A stretch of 6,719 bases of DNA, taken from the NCBI GenBank assembly GCA_964384675.1, contig CAYLNK010000354.1:1-6719 (forward strand), written 5' to 3'. Source of the DNA: CAYLNK01 sp964384675. GTDB lineage: Bacteria; Acidobacteriota; Thermoanaerobaculia; UBA5066. Below the pieces are notes generated by a model that saw only the letters and a program-made list of their open reading frames with translations, did no database searches and was not told where the DNA came from. Of the stretch, positions 1 to 4,832 are shown piece after piece. The first letter of the stretch is position 1, and every line of letters begins with the position of its first letter. A program made the translations under genes and the position numbers.

Positions 1-291
1 GGCGGCGAGGAGCGTCGCGAGGGCGGGTCCAGAAAGCGCGTGCAGGGTCGAGAGCGCGACCGTGAAGAGCCAACGGATCTCGACGTACGGCCGGGCGTCG
101 CCCCCGACCGAGAACGGATCGGTGGTGGGTAGCGCCCGGTGATCCACGATCCACCGGCCGGCCTGAACCTGCCACCCGTAGTCGACCGTCCAGCGCTTCT
201 GGAGCGCGAACGAGAGGAGGAGCCCGCCCACCGCCGCCAGGGAGATCCTGCCGGCGAGGCGCTGCGATGGGGTCGGGTCGACGGGCGTCAC
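1..291 (-). CDS. Polytopic membrane protein, N-terminal 97 residues only (possible glycosyltransferase-like)
   Basis: An open frame runs on the minus strand from a GTG at 289-291 to the window edge, so the C-terminus is missing. The visible part starts with a short polar tail, then a hydrophobic helix at about residues 17-31, then a loop with the motifs DYGWQVQAGRWI and LPTTDPFS. A second hydrophobic stretch begins near residue 74. A first loop of the form D-x-x-W-x-x-x-x-G-x-W-I followed by P-x-x-D-P-F-S recurs in large uncharacterised bacterial membrane proteins resembling GT-C (GT39/PMT-like) glycosyltransferases; this comparison is from memory. The GTG lies 7 nt after the TGA of the upstream gene, which suggests translational coupling. 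No Shine-Dalgarno sequence precedes it. An in-frame ATG at 349-351 is an alternative but would overlap the upstream gene by about 50 nt and add a polar, arginine-rich stretch. It is probably the third gene of the operon with the GT2 gene. That it is a membrane protein is likely; its function is uncertain. Confidence 0.72.
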   Translation of the reverse strand, partial: MTPVDPTPSQRLAGRISLAAVGGLLLSFALQKRWTVDYGWQVQAGRWIVDHRALPTTDPFSVGGDARPYVEIRWLFTVALSTLHALSGPALATLLAA

Positions 292-298
292 CGGGAGG

Positions 299-2188
299 TC
301 AGAATCGCACGAGCGTCCAGTCGGGGTCCTGATAGACCACCGTCGCCCCATCCCGTGGCGGCACCGGGCGATCCTTGTAGTCCTTGTTCCGGCGGAGCTC
401 GCCCCAGATGCCGTCCCGCTTCGCCGCGGCAGCATCCAGCGATCCGCCGAGGAGCGCCTCGGCGTGGCGCCTCCGCACGAAGTAGTCCGCGTAGAACGGA
501 CGGCAGGGAGGGCGGTTGCAGAAGTACGGCTTCATCGAGGTGAACGCGGGCACCGCGATGGCGACCTCGGGGTCGGTGAGGAGATAGCCGTTCCGGTCGC
601 CGGTGCGCTCGACCGCCTCCCACAACGCGGGGCGCGACAGCACGTGCAGGCCCTTCCCGATCCGTCTCTGCGTTCGGAGCTGCCAGAGGGTGAACACGGC
701 GAGGACCGCGATCAGACCTGCCGCGAGAACGGAGACCGTCCGGCGCCTCGTCCGGCTGGCGGACACGGTCGGCGGGTCCCGCAGGAGCGTGGCGGCCGCG
801 AGCGGCAGCGCGAAGCCCGGAAGCCAGGTCGAGTCCTGGGACCAGAGGATCCCGAAGTGGAACGTGAGCTGGCGCGCGACGTACGGGAAGACGACCGGGT
901 TGTGGAGGAGGAGGAGGGCGAAGACCGGCGCGGCCGCGATCCACGCGAGGGCGGCCGTGCCTCCGCGCGCGAGGTGCAGGAGGACCAGGGCCAGCGTCAC
1001 GCCTCCGCCGAGAAGCGCGCGGCCGGTGGGACGGATGAAATAGAGACGGTCGCTCAGGAACGCGACGTGCTGCAGCCTCTCGGTCTCGAACGGGTGGAGC
1101 GGCGCGTCCCGCGTCACCACCGGGTCGAGGTCGTTCGGCGCGAAGTCCCCGGTCCCGACCACACGGACGGCGATCGTGAAGAGCAGGCCGAGGAGCACCA
1201 GCGTGCCGAGCCGGACCGGCAGGCCCCGCAGCCCGGGCAGCGTCAGGCGTCCGGCGACGGCCAGGATCGGCACCGTGATCGCGATCCACGGAAGGACGAT
1301 CAGCAGGCACGACGGATGGACCAGCATGGCGCCGACGAAGCCGAGCGTCAGGGGACGCCATCGCGCCTCGGAGGTGTCCCTCCCGGCGACGGCCGCCGTG
1401 GCAGCCGTGAGGAGCAGCGCGATCAGGGTCTTGGCGATCTCCCCCGGGGTGAACGGGAACAGGTAGTTGTACTGATGGCGGGCCACGTCGACCAGCGGGA
1501 GCCAGAGGAGCTGGAGCACCATCACGGTGGTGAACGCCGCGGCGCCGATCCGCTCGCCGATCCGGCGGCCGAGATGCCGCGCCGCGATCCAGACGAGGAG
1601 GACCGCGAAGAGGCAGAGCGCCACGTAGGCCTCGCGGCTCGAAAGGCGGAAGACGCGGGCGAGCGCGGCGCCGAGCAGGTGGAAGACCGGGACGAGGTAT
1701 GGCCGGCTCGGTCCGCCAGGGATACCGGAGATCGGGTCGATCAGGCTCAGGGGGCCGCTCTCCAGGAGGGCCCGGATCCGGCCCACGTGGTACATCTCGT
1801 CCCCGCCGACGTAACGCACGCCGAGGAAGAGCGTGCCGGCCACGGCCGAAAAGACGGCGAGGAGCTCGAGGGCGACGGCGAGCCGCGGCTCGGTGGCGAT
1901 CCGTCCGAGGCTGCCGGCCGCATGCCCGAGGCTCTCGCGCGAGGTGGCGAGAAGACGTGCGCCCGAGAGAGCCGCGGCCGCTCCGACCAGCGCCAGGAAG
2001 GCGGTCAGGCTCAGGCGCCCGGCGAACGCCCCCACGGCGAGGAGACCGAAGACGCCGAGCCCGGCCAGCACCCTCTCCGCGAGGTCGGGCGCCTCTGCGC
2101 TCGGCGGGTCGAGCCGGGGCAGTGCGCCCGATCCGAGCAGCGCGAGGAGGCCGACGCACGCCGAGCCCGCGATCGCCTCGGCGATCAA
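299..2188 (-). CDS. Polytopic membrane protein, GT-C-like putative glycosyltransferase (629 aa)
   Basis: This is a 629-residue inner-membrane protein with roughly 13 hydrophobic helices between residues 5 and 502, followed by a soluble C-terminal part of about 125 residues. After the fourth helix comes the loop YVGGDEMYHVGRIRALL, with acidic pair D130-E131. GT-C glycosyltransferases, which use polyprenyl-phosphate sugars, typically carry acidic residues in an early extracytoplasmic loop, so this pair is the best candidate catalytic site. A second notable loop lies at 237-250 (HQYNYLFPFTPGE). The C-terminal part holds two cysteines in the form FCNRPPC (C557, C562) that could form a disulfide outside the cytoplasm. 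The start is TTG at 2186-2188, chosen because a strong Shine-Dalgarno sequence lies 7 nt before it. The gene starts 19 nt after the GT2 gene stop. The pairing suggests it transfers a sugar from the lipid donor made by that GT2 enzyme. No specific family was identified with certainty, so it could also be a flippase, a ligase or a protein of unknown function. Confidence 0.85.
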   Translation of the reverse strand: MIAEAIAGSACVGLLALLGSGALPRLDPPSAEAPDLAERVLAGLGVFGLLAVGAFAGRLSLTAFLALVGAAAALSGARLLATSRESLGHAAGSLGRIATEPRLAVALELLAVFSAVAGTLFLGVRYVGGDEMYHVGRIRALLESGPLSLIDPISGIPGGPSRPYLVPVFHLLGAALARVFRLSSREAYVALCLFAVLLVWIAARHLGRRIGERIGAAAFTTVMVLQLLWLPLVDVARHQYNYLFPFTPGEIAKTLIALLLTAATAAVAGRDTSEARWRPLTLGFVGAMLVHPSCLLIVLPWIAITVPILAVAGRLTLPGLRGLPVRLGTLVLLGLLFTIAVRVVGTGDFAPNDLDPVVTRDAPLHPFETERLQHVAFLSDRLYFIRPTGRALLGGGVTLALVLLHLARGGTAALAWIAAAPVFALLLLHNPVVFPYVARQLTFHFGILWSQDSTWLPGFALPLAAATLLRDPPTVSASRTRRRTVSVLAAGLIAVLAVFTLWQLRTQRRIGKGLHVLSRPALWEAVERTGDRNGYLLTDPEVAIAVPAFTSMKPYFCNRPPCRPFYADYFVRRRHAEALLGGSLDAAAAKRDGIWGELRRNKDYKDRPVPPRDGATVVYQDPDWTLVRF

Positions 2189-2193
2189 TTGGC

Positions 2194-2203
2194 GCCCTCC
2201 CTC
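2194..2203 (-). promoter_or_regulatory. Strong ribosome binding site that fixes the TTG start of the 629-aa membrane protein
   Basis: Read on the minus strand this is GAGGGAGGGC. Its core GGGAGG (2196-2201) lies 7 nt before the TTG at 2186-2188, which is good Shine-Dalgarno spacing. A GTG just upstream of the motif hits a TGA after a few codons, so it cannot be the start. The TTG is therefore the best start despite being a rarer initiation codon. Confidence 0.75.
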
Positions 2204-2207
2204 ACGG

Positions 2208-2903
2208 TCACCGGAGGCGGGCCCTCAGGATCTCCCACAGGATGTTGACGCTGTTCCAGATCGACTGCCCCTTGGCCGTCGAGTACTCCGTGTAGCGGAT
2301 CGTCACCGGCACCTCGCAGACCCGGAGCTTCAGCCGGGCTATCTCCGAGAGGATCTCCGAGGCGTGCGCCATGCCGTCCTGGACCAGCTTGATCCGTCCG
2401 GCGGCCTCGGTGGTGAAGGCCCGCATCCCGTTGTGCGTGTCCGTGAGCGGCAGGCCCGTGGTGAGGCGCGTGAACGCGACGGCGAGCCGCAGCATCGCGC
2501 GGCGGGAGGCGGGGAGCCCGACCGGCGACGCGTCCAGGAAACGGGTGCCGAGGACGACGTCGTGCGTGCCCGCCCGGAGCGGCGCCAGGAGGCGGGCGAC
2601 GTCGGCGGCGACGTGCTGTCCGTCGGCGTCGAACGTCACCACGTACCGCACGCCGGGCCGGGACCGGGCGTAGTCGATGCCCGTCTTGAGGGCGGCGCCC
2701 TGGCCGAGGTTCACGGGGTGGCGCAGGACGGTGACGGGGTAGCGCAGGGCCGCCCGGTACGTGCCGTCCCGCGACCCGTCGTCGACCACGACCGTCGGCA
2801 GTCCGGCCGCGACCAGCTCCTCCAGCACCGCAGGCAGGACCGGCTCCTCGTCGAAGGCCGGCACGACGACCCTCAGGTCGGAGGTGTCCACGTTCCCGCT
2901 CAT
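2208..2903 (-). CDS. Glycosyltransferase family 2, DPM1/DPG-synthase-like (231 aa)
   Basis: This is a GT-A fold glycosyltransferase expected to move a sugar from a nucleotide donor to a polyprenyl-phosphate carrier at the cytosolic membrane face. The N-terminal strand VVVPAFDEE (12-20) is followed by VVVDDGSRDGT (38-48), the classic GT2 nucleotide-binding segment. NLGQGAALKTG (65-75) follows, then FDADGQH (91-97), containing the DxD metal-binding motif at D92 and D94. A conserved T-D-T-H-N-G-M-R-A-F block (154-163) and a C-terminal YTEYSTAKGQS (204-214) fit the DPM1/DPG-synthase-like subgroup. There are no membrane helices, so the protein is short and soluble or peripheral. ATG at 2901-2903 is the natural start because it directly precedes the first Rossmann strand; the open frame continues upstream only through non-conserved sequence. 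No Shine-Dalgarno sequence is visible. It appears to lead the operon with the two downstream membrane-protein genes. The exact sugar cannot be read from the sequence. Confidence 0.92.
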   Translation of the reverse strand: MSGNVDTSDLRVVVPAFDEEPVLPAVLEELVAAGLPTVVVDDGSRDGTYRAALRYPVTVLRHPVNLGQGAALKTGIDYARSRPGVRYVVTFDADGQHVAADVARLLAPLRAGTHDVVLGTRFLDASPVGLPASRRAMLRLAVAFTRLTTGLPLTDTHNGMRAFTTEAAGRIKLVQDGMAHASEILSEIARLKLRVCEVPVTIRYTEYSTAKGQSIWNSVNILWEILRARLR

Positions 2904-2912
2904 GCCCGGCGG

Positions 2913-2918
2913 ATGGTA
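2913..2918 (-). promoter_or_regulatory. Possible -10 element for the GT2 operon (leaderless)
   Basis: On the minus strand the hexamer reads TACCAT, a 4/6 match to TATAAT with the first two bases and the last base conserved. It ends 9 nt before the GT2 ATG, so transcription would begin at or next to the start codon. The GT2 gene has no Shine-Dalgarno sequence, which fits a leaderless transcript. I see no convincing -35 box. This is a weak prediction from sequence alone. Confidence 0.3.
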
Positions 2919-2956
2919 CGGGATCGGCCGCCTGTTTGCGCCCGGCCGCCAGGCCC

Positions 2957-2962
2957 GATAAC
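2957..2962 (+). promoter_or_regulatory. Possible -10 element for the DUF1569 gene (leaderless)
   Basis: The hexamer GATAAC is a 4/6 match to TATAAT and ends 8 nt before the ATG at 2971. This places the likely transcription start on or beside that ATG. A weak -35-like TTGCGC lies at 2936-2941 with a short 15-nt spacer. No Shine-Dalgarno sequence precedes the ATG, which supports a leaderless message. The evidence is pattern only. Confidence 0.33.
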
Positions 2963-2970
2963 GTGACGGC

Positions 2971-3420
2971 ATGGCGACCTTGTTCGATCCGTCCGACCGC
3001 GCCTCGATCGTGAAGCGTATCGAGGGCCTCCAGCCGGCGAGCACACGGCAATGGGGAACGATGAACCCGGCCCAGGCTCTCGCGCACTGCTCGCTCGTCC
3101 TGGAGACCGCCGTGGGTGACCGGCCGACGAAGCAGAAGCTGATCGGCAAGCTGCTCTCGTGGCTGGCCCGAGGCGGAGCGCTCGGGGCGAAGCCGTTCGG
3201 CCGCAACCTGCCCACCGACCCGACCTTCGTCGTGGCCGACGCGCACGACGTCGCGGTGGAAAGACGCCGCCTCGTCGACCTGCTCGACCGTTTCGCGAAG
3301 GCGGGACCGGACGCGATCGCCCGGCAGGAGCACGCTTTCTTCGGGAAGCTGACCGGTGACGAGTGGGGCGTCCTCCAGTACAAGCACGTCGACCACCACC
3401 TCCGGCAGTTCGGGGCGTAG
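2971..3420 (+). CDS. DUF1569 family protein, DinB-like helical bundle (149 aa)
   Basis: This is a small cytosolic, mostly alpha-helical protein whose layout matches the DUF1569 family of the DinB-like four-helix bundle superfamily. The first helix carries the recognisable MNPAQALAHCS segment (31-41) with H39. The last helix carries YKHVDHHLRQFG (137-148), giving H139 and H143 in an HxxxH arrangement. In DinB-like proteins a three-histidine set of this kind, one in the first helix and two in the last, usually binds a divalent metal. The length is normal for the family. No reaction is established for DUF1569. Some DinB relatives are thiol-dependent transferases, but I do not infer that here. 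ATG at 2971 is the only sensible start; it has no Shine-Dalgarno sequence and a -10-like hexamer just upstream. It is transcribed divergently from the GT2 operon. The TAG stop is followed in the same frame by the FkbM methyltransferase reading frame, so the two are probably co-transcribed. Confidence 0.88.
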   Translation: MATLFDPSDRASIVKRIEGLQPASTRQWGTMNPAQALAHCSLVLETAVGDRPTKQKLIGKLLSWLARGGALGAKPFGRNLPTDPTFVVADAHDVAVERRRLVDLLDRFAKAGPDAIARQEHAFFGKLTGDEWGVLQYKHVDHHLRQFGA

Positions 3421-3537
3421 AGCCTGTCCGGAGCGGAGGGAGCCCCCCGTCGACCGGGGGCGGCGCGCCGGCTCCTCCGGCGGGCGCGAGCGGCGATCCG
3501 GCGGGAGCCGGACCGCTTCCTGCTCCGGGCCTCGGGA
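3421..3537 (+). other. Open 39-codon stretch between DUF1569 and FkbM, possible N-terminal part of the methyltransferase
   Basis: After the DUF1569 TAG the same frame stays open through 39 codons into the FkbM methyltransferase, with no ATG, GTG or TTG until TTG at 3538. Third positions are G or C in 33 of the 39 codons. The translation includes ARRLLRRARAAIRREPDRF and FLLRASG, a basic amphipathic helix leading straight into the first Rossmann strand, which resembles the N-terminus of many FkbM proteins. In-frame CTG codons occur at 3424 and 3520. A GGGAG at 3503-3507 lies 12 nt before the CTG at 3520. Either translation begins at a non-standard codon, or this is an untranslated spacer, or an ATG or GTG was lost by mutation or sequence error. 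Confidence 0.45.
3444..3482 (+). other. Two tandem perfect 6-bp hairpins after the DUF1569 stop
   Basis: The first stem is CCCCCG (3444-3449) paired with CGGGGG (3455-3460) around a 5-nt loop. The second is CGCCGG (3466-3471) paired with CCGGCG (3477-3482), also around a 5-nt loop. Together they would make a compact GC-only structure 24 nt after the TAG. No T-run follows, so this is not a standard intrinsic terminator. It could stabilise the upstream mRNA end, weaken expression of the methyltransferase, or simply reflect high GC content, since the same bases may encode part of the methyltransferase. Confidence 0.35.
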
Positions 3538-4158
3538 TTGATCCACGTCGGGGCCAACACCGGCCAGGAACGAGGGCTCTACCGGCACCACGGCCTGCGT
3601 GCGATCTGGATCGAGCCGATCCCGGAGGTGTTCGAGACCCTGACCGCGAACCTCCGCGACTGTCCGGGCCAGACGGCCTTGCGGTATCTCGTGACCGACC
3701 GGGACGACGTCGAGTACGCGTTCCACGTCTCCAGCAACGCCGCGCTCTCCTCGTCGATCCTGGAGCTGAAGCTGCATCGGGACGTCTGGCCCGAGGTCGC
3801 GTTCACGGAGACGATCGCGCTTCGAAGCGTGACGCTGGCGACCCTGGTCGACAGGGAGCGGGTCGACCTCGCCGGCTACGACGCGCTGGTCCTCGACACC
3901 CAGGGTTCCGAGCTTCTGGTCCTCCGGGGCGCCGGACCGGTCCTGGAGAGGCTCCGGTGGGTCAAGACCGAGGTCGCCGACTTCGAGGCGTACGCCGGCT
4001 GCTGCCAGCTGAAGGAGATGGAGGCGTTTCTCGGGGAGCGCGGCTTCCAGGAGGTCGAGCGTCAGCTGTCCGCGGAGCGCGCGGCCGGCGGGCACTACTA
4101 CGACGTCGTGTACGAGAGGCGGACCTGGCCGGTCAGGGGCGTGCGCCCTCGACGTTGA
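3538..4158 (+). CDS. FkbM family S-adenosylmethionine-dependent methyltransferase (206 aa from TTG)
   Basis: This is a class I methyltransferase of the FkbM (Methyltransf_21) type, a family that usually O-methylates sugars or polyketides in the cytosol. Counted from the TTG, HVGANTGQE (3-11) is the glycine-rich SAM-binding loop. WIEPIPEVF (24-32) supplies the acidic residue E26 at the end of strand 2. LVLDTQGSELLVLRGAG (117-133) is the family hallmark block, and VKTEVADFEAY (142-152) follows. The body is complete to the C-terminal HYYDVVYERR. Only the start is doubtful: TTG at 3538 has no clear Shine-Dalgarno sequence and begins almost inside the first strand, while the open frame upstream to 3421 looks coding (see the 3421-3537 entry). 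The nearby glycosyltransferases make a glycan substrate plausible, but they are on the opposite strand. The last 26 bp overlap the 3' end of the convergent secreted-protein gene. The family is certain; the exact N-terminus and substrate are not. Confidence 0.88.
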   Translation: MIHVGANTGQERGLYRHHGLRAIWIEPIPEVFETLTANLRDCPGQTALRYLVTDRDDVEYAFHVSSNAALSSSILELKLHRDVWPEVAFTETIALRSVTLATLVDRERVDLAGYDALVLDTQGSELLVLRGAGPVLERLRWVKTEVADFEAYAGCCQLKEMEAFLGERGFQEVERQLSAERAAGGHYYDVVYERRTWPVRGVRPRR

Positions 4159-4825
4159 CGACCGCCTCGCCGTTCCCCGCCACCAGCCGTCCGTCACACC
4201 CCTTCGGTGAGGCGAGGTTGCCGGCCGAGAGGCGGAACGCGGCGCCCTTCTCCGCGCGAAGGTGGAGGACCAGCTGATGGTCGGCGCGCGAGCCGAGGCT
4301 CAGGCGTCCTCCGACCGGCTGGCGGGCCACCACGAGGTCCCAGAGTCTCGTCCCCTCGACCAGGACGTCGTAGGAGCGGTACGGCTGCAGGCGGAAGCTC
4401 CCGTCGACGGCGGGGGCATCCCGCAGGGTGATCGACTCGACGCGGGCCGGAGCGACGAGGCGCACCTGGAAAGACTCCTCGCCCGTCGCCGTCTCCAGCA
4501 CGATCCGGCCCTCGTCGCCGTCCTCGACCTCGTCAGGGATCCCGACCGTCAGCGTGACGGAGGGGGAGGAGCCTCCGCTCCGGCCGCGAAGGGCGAGCTC
4601 CAGCCGCGATCCGAGTCCCGACGTCGAGGCCCGTCGGGTGCGATCCAGGCCCGGTCCGCGGACCGTGAGATCGACGGTGTCGCCGCCGCGTAGGGCGACG
4701 CGGGCGCCCGCGCGCCCGCAGCCCTCGACCTCGACCTCCAGGCTCCCCGCGACACAGGGGAGCGAGGCGAGCGACAGGGCCGCCGCGAGGAGGAGGGTCG
4801 ATCGAGCCACGGGGGCGGACCTCAT
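4133..4825 (-). CDS. Secreted beta-rich protein of unknown function (230 aa), possible Ig/IPT-like domain
   Basis: I do not recognise this protein as a named family. It starts with an evident signal peptide: a positively charged start (MRSAPVAR), a hydrophobic core LLLAAALSLA, and a likely cleavage site near CVA|GS at about residue 27. The SLPC segment does not fit a lipobox well, so a lipoprotein is unlikely. The mature part is predicted to be mostly beta strands. Residues about 48-127 (GGDTVDLTVRGPGLDRT, then alternating hydrophobic strands ending ESFQVRLVAP) look like an IPT/Ig-like sandwich. A second strand-rich part covers about 128-222. C36 and C210 could form a disulfide between the ends of the mature protein. 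ATG at 4823-4825 lies 7 nt after the stop of the DUF3857 gene, with GGAAGAG (4837-4843) as a weakly spaced ribosome binding site, so co-translation with that gene is likely. A periplasmic or surface location is inferred. Confidence 0.75.
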   Translation of the reverse strand: MRSAPVARSTLLLAAALSLASLPCVAGSLEVEVEGCGRAGARVALRGGDTVDLTVRGPGLDRTRRASTSGLGSRLELALRGRSGGSSPSVTLTVGIPDEVEDGDEGRIVLETATGEESFQVRLVAPARVESITLRDAPAVDGSFRLQPYRSYDVLVEGTRLWDLVVARQPVGGRLSLGSRADHQLVLHLRAEKGAAFRLSAGNLASPKGCDGRLVAGNGEAVVNVEGARP

Positions 4826-4832
4826 CGCGTCG

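Noticed and set aside
288..2159. 623-codon minus-strand open frame overlapping the membrane protein gene in another frame
   Set aside because: It is dominated by Arg, Pro, Ala and Gly, with no hydrophobic helices or motifs. It is an out-of-frame shadow of the 299-2188 gene.
464..2248. 594-codon plus-strand open frame opposite the membrane protein gene
   Set aside because: Its translation is highly charged and low in complexity (rich in E, R, G, D, Q), with no recognisable domain. It mirrors a gene with clear membrane helices and a strong ribosome binding site, so it is a high-GC artefact.
2904..3560. Upstream extension of the GT2 reading frame beyond its ATG
   Set aside because: The frame is open but the translation is Arg/Ser-rich and unlike GT2 proteins, and it lies opposite DUF1569. 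The ATG at 2901-2903 sits directly before the first conserved strand.
2185..4197. 670-codon minus-strand open frame spanning the GT2, DUF1569 and FkbM genes
   Set aside because: It crosses three genes with clear family motifs in other frames and has only charged, low-complexity sequence.
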